Below, one piece after another: positions 37,989 to 46,257 of a DNA stretch of 64,000 bases. The translations under genes were made by a program, and so were the position numbers. The DNA lies in the NCBI RefSeq assembly GCF_016464425.1, contig NZ_JADDKQ010000017.1:1-64000 (forward strand), in the 5' to 3' direction. The notes beneath the pieces are model-generated. The model worked only from the letters and a program-made list of their open reading frames with translations, made no database searches and had not been told where the DNA came from. Source of the DNA: Actinotalea solisilvae (lineage in GTDB: Bacteria > Actinomycetota > Actinomycetes > Actinomycetales > Cellulomonadaceae). The first letter of the stretch is position 1; each line of letters starts with the position of its first letter.

Positions 37989-39050
37989 TCAGGCCGTGCC
38001 GACCTTGCCCGCGGCCTCGACGAGCTGCGGGACGAACGCCTCGAGACCCCAGGGCAGGCTGAGCGCCGTCGTCGTGCTCATCGCCATGCCGAGCTGACGG
38101 TCGAGGATCGGCAGGTAGCTGCCGCGCTGCACGGCCGGGATCGCGGCGAACGTGCCGAGCGCCTCGACCGTCGCCTGCTCCTCCTCGTCGTTGAACCACG
38201 TGATCAGCACGTCGGCGTCGTCGAGCAGGTCGGTGCTCTCCGTGCCGAGGTTGACGAAGAACGTGCCCTCGGGCGCCTCGAGGCCCGCGACGCCGGGCGC
38301 GAGCTCCATGCCGAGGCCCGTGAGCATGTCGATGCGCGGGTCGCCCTCGACGTACGCCGAGAGCGTGCCGTCGGGGCTCGCGTAGACGTAGGCGAACGTC
38401 GTGCCGGCGAGCTCGGGGTTGTCCGCGCCGGTCCGGGCCAGGAGCTCCTCCATGTCGGCGACGAGCTGCTCCGCCTCGGCCTCCTGGCCGAGCGCGCGAC
38501 CGTTGATCGTCGTCTGGTCCTGCCAGCTCACGAGCCACGGCTGGTCGGGGTAGGCCACGGTCGGCGCGATGAGCTCGAGCTGCGCGTAGACCTCGGGCGA
38601 GATGCCCGAGTACGTGGCGAGGATGAGGTCCGGCGCGAGCTCGGCGACCGCCTCGACGTCGACCTCCGGCAGGTCGACGAAGGTCGTCGGCAGCTCGCCG
38701 CCCAGCTCCTCGACGGCTTCCTGGGTCCACGGCAGCAGGCCCGTCTCCGGGTCGCCGGCGAAGCCGTCGAGCGGCACGCCGACCGGGACGGTGCCGAGCG
38801 CGAGCACCGTGTCCTGGGAGCCCCAGCCGATCGTCACGACGCGCTCGGGCTGCTCCTCGATCGTCGCGCTGCCGAGAGCGTGCTCGATCGTCACGGGGAA
38901 CGCGGAGTCGCCCGCGGGGGCCTCGGTCGCGCCGGCGTCGTCGTCCGTGCCGTCCGACGTCCCGCCGCACGCGGCCAGGGCGAGGGTCGCGGCGACGGCG
39001 ACCGCGATCCCCGTCGAGCGACGGCGGCGCGGGGTGCTGGCGGGGGACAT
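37989..39050 (-). CDS. Siderophore-binding lipoprotein (ABC transporter)
   Basis: The 353-residue lipoprotein captures ferric siderophore outside the membrane. The lipobox is LALAAC near residue 27. The FepB-like domain includes PERVVTIGWGSQDTVLALG, LAPDLILATYSGI, FAYVYASPDG and the C-terminal LPWGLEAFVPQLVEAA. The ATG has GGAG 6 bases upstream. A 9-bp repeat, GCGGGTGGT, occurs three times in the spacer before it (39102-39128). It belongs to the DtxR-boxed operon. Confidence 0.94.
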   Translation of the reverse strand: MSPASTPRRRRSTGIAVAVAATLALAACGGTSDGTDDDAGATEAPAGDSAFPVTIEHALGSATIEEQPERVVTIGWGSQDTVLALGTVPVGVPLDGFAGDPETGLLPWTQEAVEELGGELPTTFVDLPEVDVEAVAELAPDLILATYSGISPEVYAQLELIAPTVAYPDQPWLVSWQDQTTINGRALGQEAEAEQLVADMEELLARTGADNPELAGTTFAYVYASPDGTLSAYVEGDPRIDMLTGLGMELAPGVAGLEAPEGTFFVNLGTESTDLLDDADVLITWFNDEEEQATVEALGTFAAIPAVQRGSYLPILDRQLGMAMSTTTALSLPWGLEAFVPQLVEAAGKVGTA

Positions 39051-39133
39051 GAGGGCTCCGATCGAGGCGTGCCGGTGCGGCGCGGAGGGCGCCGGGGGTG
39101 CGCGGGTGGTGCGGGTGGTGCGGGTCCTGCGAC

Positions 39134-40162
39134 TCAGGAGGCCTCGGCGCGACCGTGGCGCCAGTACCCCATGAAGGCGACCGACCGGCGGTCGACGCCG
39201 AGGTCGCGCACGAGGAAGCGCCGCAGCTCCTTGACGACGCCGGCCTCGCCGGCGACCCAGGCGTAGAGGCCGTCGGCGGCGAGGGGCTGCTCCGGCACCT
39301 CCCACATGATCCCGTGGTCGACGTCGACCTCGTCGAGGACGACGTCGGCCGCGGGGCGCGGCGCGGTGGTCGCGACGGCCGACGGGGCGGCAGCGCGGAC
39401 GGCGGCCGCGAGCAGGCTGCCGTGCTCGGCCTCGGCGGTCGCGCCGCCGTCGGCGACGCGGCGCCGGGGCAGCCAGTGCAGCTCGACGCCGGCGGGTGCG
39501 CGCACGTCGAGCACGTCGTGCTCGGTGGGGACCTCGAGGAAGGCGTGGCCGCGCGCGTCGGCGGGCAGCTGCTCGACGATCGCGCACACGGCGGGCACCG
39601 CCGTCTCGTCGCCCGCGAGCAGCACCGTCCGCGCGTCGGCGGGCGGCTGCCACTCGATGCCGCCGGCCGGGCCCTCGAAGCGCGCGTTGGGGCCGATGAG
39701 CACGATCGGGTCGCCCGCGCGCGCCGCGGCGCACCAGCGCACGGCCGGGCCGGCCTGGGCCGAGCACGCGCAGCCGAGCAGCTCGGCGAGCCCGCAGCCG
39801 CGGGTCGTCACGGCGCCGGGCTCGACCCCGTGCAGGACGACGTCGACGTCGACCTCGCGCTGCGCCTGGCGCACCGCGCGCACGGTGTAGGTGCGCAGGG
39901 GGTAGCGCTCGTCGTCGGGCATCGCGCGCCACGTCTCGAACCACGAGTCGTCCGAGAACAGGCCCGGGTCGACGCGGGCGCCGCACGCGGCCGGCAGGAC
40001 GAGCTTGATCCGCTGGTCGAAGCCGTCGGCCGCGAAGAGCGCGAGGTCGTCACCCGAGAACGTCATGCGCAGGAAGCTCGGCGAGAGCCGGCGCGCGCGG
40101 ACCACCTCGACCTCGAAGGCCCGGTAGGCGGGCTCCGCGCGGGTGAGCGTGCTCGCGGACAT
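39134..40162 (-). CDS. Siderophore-interacting protein (flavin ferric-siderophore reductase)
   Basis: The 342-residue cytoplasmic protein should release iron from imported siderophore by NAD(P)H-dependent reduction. The FAD-binding motif RTYTVR is at about residue 90 with RRLSPSFLRMTFSGDDL before it. VLLAGDETAVPAVCAIVEQL and GLYAWVAGEAGVVKELRRFL are typical of the ViuB/SIP family. The ATG is preceded by AGGAG. It is the first gene after the iron box, so it leads the uptake operon. An Ala-rich loop near residues 235-270 is longer than in most members. Confidence 0.93.
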   Translation of the reverse strand: MSASTLTRAEPAYRAFEVEVVRARRLSPSFLRMTFSGDDLALFAADGFDQRIKLVLPAACGARVDPGLFSDDSWFETWRAMPDDERYPLRTYTVRAVRQAQREVDVDVVLHGVEPGAVTTRGCGLAELLGCACSAQAGPAVRWCAAARAGDPIVLIGPNARFEGPAGGIEWQPPADARTVLLAGDETAVPAVCAIVEQLPADARGHAFLEVPTEHDVLDVRAPAGVELHWLPRRRVADGGATAEAEHGSLLAAAVRAAAPSAVATTAPRPAADVVLDEVDVDHGIMWEVPEQPLAADGLYAWVAGEAGVVKELRRFLVRDLGVDRRSVAFMGYWRHGRAEAS

Positions 40163-40241
40163 CGGGCTCCTCGCGGTGCTGCGTGCTGCGTGCTGACGGG
40201 GTCGGGGCCGGCGCGACCGAGGTCCCTGGCCTGGCGTCAGT

Positions 40242-40260
40242 AAAGCATAGGCTTACCTAA
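40242..40260 (-). promoter_or_regulatory. DtxR/IdeR iron box
   Basis: The 19-bp AAAGCATAGGCTTACCTAA matches the DtxR/IdeR consensus TTAGGTTAGGCTAACCTAA at 14 of 19 positions, including the central TAGGCT and the right arm ACCTAA. It lies 80 bp upstream of the siderophore-interacting protein gene and is among the most AT-rich DNA in the window. Iron-loaded DtxR would repress the siderophore uptake operon here. Confidence 0.88.
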
Positions 40261-40342
40261 CGAAGATAACCCTGCCCTCACCTCCGGGCCTGTGAACCGC
40301 GTCACAGGGCTCCTGCCGCCCGCGCCGCCCGTGACGGCTGGG

Positions 40343-40442
40343 CGGAGCACCGTGCCCCCGTGCGGAGCCGCGTGCCTCCGAGCGGAGCCGCGTGCCTCCG
40401 TGCGGAGCCGCGTGCCCAGCTCGCGGAGCCGCGTGCCGCGAC
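40343..40442. repeat. 20-bp tandem repeat, five units
   Basis: Units close to CGGAGCCGCGTGCCTCCGTG begin at 40343, 40363, 40383, 40403 and 40424. The second and third differ at one position; the outer units have diverged. They are intergenic, between the iron box and the end of purC. Confidence 0.82.
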
Positions 40443-40466
40443 CCGCCGGCGTGTCGTGGCACGACG

Positions 40467-40488
40467 CTCCGCGCCGGCCGGCACGGAG
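40467..40488 (-). terminator. Candidate hairpin terminator downstream of purC
   Basis: CTCCGCGCCGG at 40467-40477 pairs with CCGGCACGGAG at 40478-40488, allowing one G-T pair. The hairpin lies 27 bases beyond the purC stop and has no U tract, so it is a candidate only. Confidence 0.4.
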
Positions 40489-40515
40489 GCCTCGGGCTGT
40501 CCCCCGGGAGAGGGG

Positions 40516-41436
40516 TCAGAGCGCGAGCGTGCGTCCCGTGAGCCGCTCGAACGCCTCGAGGTAGCGGGCCTGGGTGCGCTCGACGACGTCGTCGGGCAGC
40601 GGCGGGGGCGGGGCGTCCGACGCCCGGTCCCAGCCCGACGCGGGCGACGTGAGCCAGTCGCGCACGTACTGCTTGTCGAAGCTCGGCTGGGCGCGCCCGG
40701 GCTCCCAGCCGTCGAGCGGCCAGAACCGCGACGAGTCGGGCGTGAGGACCTCGTCGCCCAGCACCAGGGCGCCCGTGTGCGGCCCCTCGAGCGCGCGGCC
40801 GAACTCGAGCTTGGTGTCCGCGAGCAGCACGCCGCGCTCGCGCGCGATCCCCTCGGCCCGCGCGTAGACGGCGAGCGTGAGGTCGCGCAGCCTCTCCGCG
40901 TCCTGGGCGCCGACCCGCTCGACGACCGCGTCGAAGGTGATGTTCTCGTCGTGCTCGCCGAGGTCGGCCTTGGCGGCCGGCGTGAAGATGGGCGCCTCGA
41001 GGCGCGAGCCGTCGACGAGGCCCGCGGGCAGCGGCACGCCGCACACCTCTCCGGACGCCCCGTACTCCGCGAGCCCGGACCCGGTGAGGTAGCCGCGCGC
41101 GACGCACTCCACGGGGACCATCGCGAGCCGGCGGCACACCATGGCGCGCCCCGCGACGACGTCGGGCACGCCGCCGCCGTCGCGCTCCGGGGTCGCGGTG
41201 ACGACGTGGTGCGGCACGAGGTCGGCGAGCTGGTCGAACCACCACAGGCTCAGCTGCGTGAGCACGACGCCCTTGCCCGGCACCGGCGTGGCGAGCACGT
41301 GGTCGTACGCGCTGATCCGGTCGCTCGCGACGACGAGGACGACGTCGCCGTCCGGGTGCGCTGCGGCGGGCACGTAGAGGTCGCGGACCTTGCCCGAGTA
41401 GGTGTGCGTCCAGCCCGGGATGTCGACGGCGGTCAT
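40516..41436 (-). CDS. purC: SAICAR synthetase
   Basis: PurC joins aspartate to CAIR with ATP in purine synthesis. The 306-residue protein begins with GWTHTYSGKVRDLYVP and contains LVVASDRISAYDHVL, VECVARGYLTGSG, EAPIFTPAAKADLGEHDENI, LADTKLEFGR, DEVLTPDSSRFWP and SFDKQYVRDWL, all PurC hallmarks. The length fits the longer eukaryote/actinobacterial-type subgroup. The ATG at 41436 was chosen because the conserved family begins right after it; GGGAG lies 12 bases upstream. Confidence 0.96.
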   Translation of the reverse strand: MTAVDIPGWTHTYSGKVRDLYVPAAAHPDGDVVLVVASDRISAYDHVLATPVPGKGVVLTQLSLWWFDQLADLVPHHVVTATPERDGGGVPDVVAGRAMVCRRLAMVPVECVARGYLTGSGLAEYGASGEVCGVPLPAGLVDGSRLEAPIFTPAAKADLGEHDENITFDAVVERVGAQDAERLRDLTLAVYARAEGIARERGVLLADTKLEFGRALEGPHTGALVLGDEVLTPDSSRFWPLDGWEPGRAQPSFDKQYVRDWLTSPASGWDRASDAPPPPLPDDVVERTQARYLEAFERLTGRTLAL

Positions 41437-41781
41437 GCCCCGCAGTCTCCCAGCCGCGCGCGCCGCAGCGGACGGGGTGTCCATGCGGGACCTGGCGCGT
41501 GGCGTCGCCGCGGGCCGGGGCCGCCCGGACGGCTCCGCCCGGCCATCGCCTCGCTCCCCGCCGCCGGGATGTGCGGCGCGGGTGACGTCTGGGGCTCATG
41601 CGGGTCGGTCACCGGCCGACGGGGTCCCGTGCGTCACTCCTGCACCGTGCGCCGCACGTCTCGCGCAGCAGCGCGGGTGCGCGCAGGTGCGACTCGCCGG
41701 GCTCGCGTCTCGTCGGTCTCGCGTCCCACCGGGCTCGTGTCCCGTCGGTCTCGCGTCCCGCCGGGCTCGCGTCCTGCGACG
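41437..41781. other. 345-bp spacer with 16-bp tandem repeats
   Basis: This gap lies upstream of purC and downstream of the L,D-transpeptidase-like gene, both on the minus strand. The half nearest the latter holds the 16-bp tandem repeat at 41696-41775. The rest (41437-41695) should contain the purC promoter, but I see no clear -10/-35 pair, operator or gene. Confidence 0.6.
41696..41775. repeat. 16-bp tandem repeat, five alternating units
   Basis: Five 16-bp units alternate between GCCGGGCTCGCGTCTC-like (41696, 41728, 41760) and GTCGGTCTCGCGTCCC (41712, 41744), giving a 32-bp higher-order period. The two GTCGG units are identical. The array ends 6 bases before the stop codon of the neighbouring gene. 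Confidence 0.85.
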
Positions 41782-42528
41782 TCAGGGCACGACGTCGACC
41801 GGGGCGCCGAGGGGCAGGCCCACCTCGTTCGCGAGGCGCAGGACGTCGGCGTCGAGCAGGCGCACTCCCCCGCCGACGCCGTCCGTGCCGAGCTCGGCGG
41901 CCGACGCGCCGCCGTGGATGCCGCTGGGCTCCGCGCCGGACGCGAACTGCGCGAGGAGCGGCGGCGACCCGGACAGCCCGTACGCGAGCGCGCCGAGCCG
42001 CGAGCCGCCCGCGGGCGGGCTGAGGAGCTCGGTCACCGAGTACCGCCCCGGGGCGGGCACCCCCGTCGCGCCGAGCGCGACCGGGACCTCGAGGACGACC
42101 TCGCCCGCGTCCTCGACGCGCAGCAGGTGCTCGGCGAGCCGCACCTCGACGCGCAGCGTCGTCGCCGAGAGGGCGACGGCGCCGGCCGCGACCCACGCGG
42201 TCGCACCCGTCGTGGGGACGAGGACCTGCACGCGGTCGCCGTCCTGCGCCGTGACCAGCAGCGTCAGCGGGACCTCGGGCATCGAGGTCACCTCGGCCGC
42301 CGTGAGCGTCCCGGCGGGCGTCGGCGTCGCGGCGTCGACGAAGAGCTCGAGGGACGGCGCGAGCGCGGTCGCCAGGATCGACGGCGGCGGGCCGGTGGGC
42401 GTGGGGCTCGGGGTGGGGCTCGGGCTCGCCGCCGTCGTGGGCGGGGGCGTGCTGGGCGCGGGCTCCGGCGCCGGCGCCGAGCACGCCGCGAGGACCACCG
42501 CGAGGACAGCGGCGAGCGCGGCCGTCAC
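41782..42528 (-). CDS. L,D-transpeptidase-like lipoprotein lacking the catalytic His/Cys
   Basis: The product of about 248 residues has a lipoprotein signal (VVLAAC), a Pro/Ser/Thr-rich linker and a C-terminal YkuD-like fold: VRLAEHLLRVEDAGEVVLEV, VPAPGRYSVTELL, SGIHGG and LLDADVLRLANEVGLPLGAP. In active enzymes the segment before the final helix reads SHGCIRL; here it reads GVGGGVRL, so both the catalytic cysteine and its histidine neighbour are replaced. It is therefore probably a non-catalytic cell-wall-binding or scaffold protein. The GTG start is uncertain, because the n-region has no basic residues and upstream codons (GRGRGLAAA) would provide them. Confidence 0.72.
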   Translation of the reverse strand: MTAALAAVLAVVLAACSAPAPEPAPSTPPPTTAASPSPTPSPTPTGPPPSILATALAPSLELFVDAATPTPAGTLTAAEVTSMPEVPLTLLVTAQDGDRVQVLVPTTGATAWVAAGAVALSATTLRVEVRLAEHLLRVEDAGEVVLEVPVALGATGVPAPGRYSVTELLSPPAGGSRLGALAYGLSGSPPLLAQFASGAEPSGIHGGASAAELGTDGVGGGVRLLDADVLRLANEVGLPLGAPVDVVP

Positions 42529-42612
42529 GGCCGCCGCGAGACCCCGTCCGCGCCCGTCCGCGAGGCCCCACCCGTCCGCGTCCGCGGGCCGCGGGTCGTG
42601 CCGTGCCAGGAC

Positions 42613-43887
42613 TCAGAGCTCCGGCATGCGCGCGGCGATGTCGCCGCGGTGGTGCGAGCCCTCGAGCGCGATCCGGTCGACGCCCGCGTACGCGGCGGCG
42701 CGCGCGGCCTCGACGTCCGGCCCGCGGCCGACGACCGACAGGACGCGGCCGCCGGCGGAGACGAGCGCGTCGTCGACCGTCGCGGTTCCCGCGTGGAGGA
42801 CGTGGACGCCCGGCAGCGCGTCGGCGTCGTCGACGCCGCTGATCGGGTCGCCCGTGCGCACGGTGGCCGGGTAGCCGTGCGCCGCGACGACGACCGTCAC
42901 CGCGGCGTCGTCGCGCCAGCGCAGCCGCGGCTGCTGGTCGAGGCGGCCGGTCGCGGCCGCGAGCAGCTCGTCGGCGAGAGGGCTCGCGAGGCGCGCGAGG
43001 ACCACCTGCGTCTCCGGGTCGCCGAAGCGAGCGTTGAACTCGACGACGCGCACGCCGCGCCCTGTGAGCGCGAGGCCGCAGTAGAGGACGCCGACGAACG
43101 GCGTGCCGCGGTGGCGCATCTCGTCGACGGTCGGCTGCGCGACGCGCTCGAGCACCTCGTCGACCAGCCCGGCCGGGGCCCACGGGAGCGGCGAGTAGGC
43201 GCCCATCCCGCCCGTGTTGGGGCCCTCGTCGCCGTCGTGCGCACGCTTGAAGTCCTGCGCCGGGGCCAGCGGCACCACCGTGGACCCGTCGCTCAGGCAG
43301 AACAGGGAGACCTCGGGACCGTCGAGGTACTCCTCGACGACCACCTGCGCGTCGCCGCCGCGCGCGAGGCACGCGGCGCCGTGCGCGAGCGCCTCGGCCC
43401 GGTCGGACGTCACCACCACGCCCTTGCCGGCCGCGAGGCCGTCGTCCTTGACGACGTAGGGCGCGCCGAACGCGTCGAGGGCGTCGGCGACCTCGTCGGG
43501 CGTCGTGCAGACGTGCGCCATCGCGGTCGGCACGCCCGCCGCCGCCATGACGTCCTTGGCGAACGCCTTCGAGCCCTCGAGCGCGGCGGCCGCGGCGCTC
43601 GGCCCGAAGCACGGGATGCCGGCCGCGCGGACGGCGTCGGCCGCGCCCGCGACGAGCGGCCCCTCGGGCCCCACGACGACGAGGTCGACCTCGAGCCGGG
43701 CGGCGAGGTCGCCCACGGCCACCGGGTGCATCGGGTCGAGCGCGTGCAGGCGCGCGTGCGCCGCGATCCCCGGGTTGCCGGGCGCCGCGTGGAGCTCGTG
43801 GCCGGTCGGGGTGCCGTCGGGGCCGCCGGCGAGCGCGAGGACGACGGCGTGCTCGCGCGCGCCCGAACCGATGACGAGGATCTTCAC
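42613..43887 (-). CDS. purD: Phosphoribosylamine-glycine ligase
   Basis: PurD makes GAR from phosphoribosylamine, glycine and ATP. The 424-residue ATP-grasp enzyme starts KILVIGSGAREHA and has DLVVVGPEGPLVAG, GSKAFAKDVM, YVVKDDGLAAGKGVVV, EEYLDGPEVSLF, NTGGMGAYSP, GVLYCGLALT and FNARFGDPETQVVL. The GTG start fits the conserved N-terminus exactly. It lies between purA and the L,D-transpeptidase-like gene on the same strand. Confidence 0.97.
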   Translation of the reverse strand: MKILVIGSGAREHAVVLALAGGPDGTPTGHELHAAPGNPGIAAHARLHALDPMHPVAVGDLAARLEVDLVVVGPEGPLVAGAADAVRAAGIPCFGPSAAAAALEGSKAFAKDVMAAAGVPTAMAHVCTTPDEVADALDAFGAPYVVKDDGLAAGKGVVVTSDRAEALAHGAACLARGGDAQVVVEEYLDGPEVSLFCLSDGSTVVPLAPAQDFKRAHDGDEGPNTGGMGAYSPLPWAPAGLVDEVLERVAQPTVDEMRHRGTPFVGVLYCGLALTGRGVRVVEFNARFGDPETQVVLARLASPLADELLAAATGRLDQQPRLRWRDDAAVTVVVAAHGYPATVRTGDPISGVDDADALPGVHVLHAGTATVDDALVSAGGRVLSVVGRGPDVEAARAAAYAGVDRIALEGSHHRGDIAARMPEL

Positions 43888-43954
43888 GGTCGGCCAGCCT
43901 AGGAGGTGCGGGCGGGGGGCGCGGGCGTCCCCCGGCGAGCGGGCGGGAGGGGCG

Positions 43955-45310
<1,356 letters not shown>

Positions 45311-45371
45311 TTACCGGAGCGCGTGGCGGGTGGACGTCGGACGGGCGGCGGACCCGGCGTCGGACGGGCCG

Positions 45372-45794
45372 TCAGCGCCGGAGCGCGGCGACCTCGTCGG
45401 CGCTCGTCCCGCAGTCGGCGAGGAACGTCGTGCAGCGCTCCGCCTCCTCGGCCTCGCCGATCGCCGCGGCCGCCTGCGCGAGCGCGAGCAGCGCGCGCAG
45501 GAAGCCCTGGTTCGGCTCGTGCACGACGGGCACCGGACCGGTGCCGCGCCAGCCCGCCCGGCGCAGGCTGTCGAGCCCGCGGTGGTACCCGGTGCGCGCG
45601 TAGGCGTAGGCGGCGACGTCGTCGTGACCGAGCTCCTCCTCCGCGAGCAGCGCCCACGCGAGGCTCGACGCGGGCAGGGCGCGCGCGACGTCGCGCGGCC
45701 CGGACGTCGCGAGCGCGGCGCGGGCCGCGGTGTCGGGGTGGTCGGCGGGCAGGAGCGTCGGGGCGGGGCCGCCGAGCAGGTTCTCGTGGGACAT
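45372..45794 (-). CDS. DUF3151 family protein
   Basis: This 140-residue protein matches DUF3151, a conserved actinobacterial family of unknown function usually encoded near fba and purA. Signature segments are NLLGGPAPTLLPADHP, LAWALLAEEEL, AYAYARTGYHRGLDSLRRAG, VPVVHEPNQGFLRALLALAQ and IGEAEEAERC. It has no signal or membrane segment. The ATG at 45794 lies directly before the conserved N-terminus. Confidence 0.9.
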   Translation of the reverse strand: MSHENLLGGPAPTLLPADHPDTAARAALATSGPRDVARALPASSLAWALLAEEELGHDDVAAYAYARTGYHRGLDSLRRAGWRGTGPVPVVHEPNQGFLRALLALAQAAAAIGEAEEAERCTTFLADCGTSADEVAALRR

Positions 45795-45906
45795 GCGCCC
45801 ATCCTGCAGTGCGCGGGGGCGCCCTCCCACCGCGGGGCGTGCGACCGGCGAGGCCCGTGGCTACAGTCGAGCCCGGCACCCCCCGCCACGCATCGGAGCC
45901 CTCCCC

Positions 45907-46245
45907 ATGATCGAGATCGCCATGTCACCGGCGACGACGACCCTCACCATCTCGGGCGACCTCGACCTCGCCGAGCGCGACCAGTTCCCCGAGATCACCG
46001 CGCGCGTCACGGGCCTGAGGCGTCAGCTGCTCGTCGTCGACATGTGCCGCGTGACGTTCATGGACTCGACCGGCGCCGCGTTCCTCATCTCGCTCGCCGA
46101 CTCGGGCCGCAAGCGCGGCGGCGCCACGGTGCTGCGGGGCGTCGACGAGCGCGAGCTCTTCGTGCTCGAGGTGTGCGGCGCGCTGCCCCTGTTCCGCCTC
46201 GACCCCGAGCACGCCTGCCCGCCGATCCAGACCGCCCGCGTCTGA
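45907..46245 (+). CDS. STAS-domain anti-sigma factor antagonist (first)
   Basis: The 112-residue single STAS domain resembles SpoIIAA/RsbV. LTISGDLDLAERDQFPEI forms the N-terminal strands, and VTFMDSTGAAFLISLAD contains the serine that a cognate kinase would phosphorylate. It ends 12 bp before the convergent stop of the PP2C/HATPase protein, which carries both a phosphatase and a kinase-like domain able to act on STAS proteins. With the STAS gene at 48.6 kb it forms a partner-switching module. Confidence 0.9.
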   Translation: MIEIAMSPATTTLTISGDLDLAERDQFPEITARVTGLRRQLLVVDMCRVTFMDSTGAAFLISLADSGRKRGGATVLRGVDERELFVLEVCGALPLFRLDPEHACPPIQTARV

Positions 46246-46257
46246 GCCCGACCCGCC

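Larger units (their letters stand above)
40163..40515. other. 353-bp spacer: iron box, tandem repeats, hairpin
   Basis: This gap separates the start of the siderophore-interacting protein gene from the end of purC, both on the minus strand. It contains the DtxR box (40242-40260), five 20-bp tandem repeats (40343-40442), a GTCGTG-G-CACGAC palindrome (40453-40465) and a hairpin (40467-40488). No gene was recognised. Confidence 0.8.
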
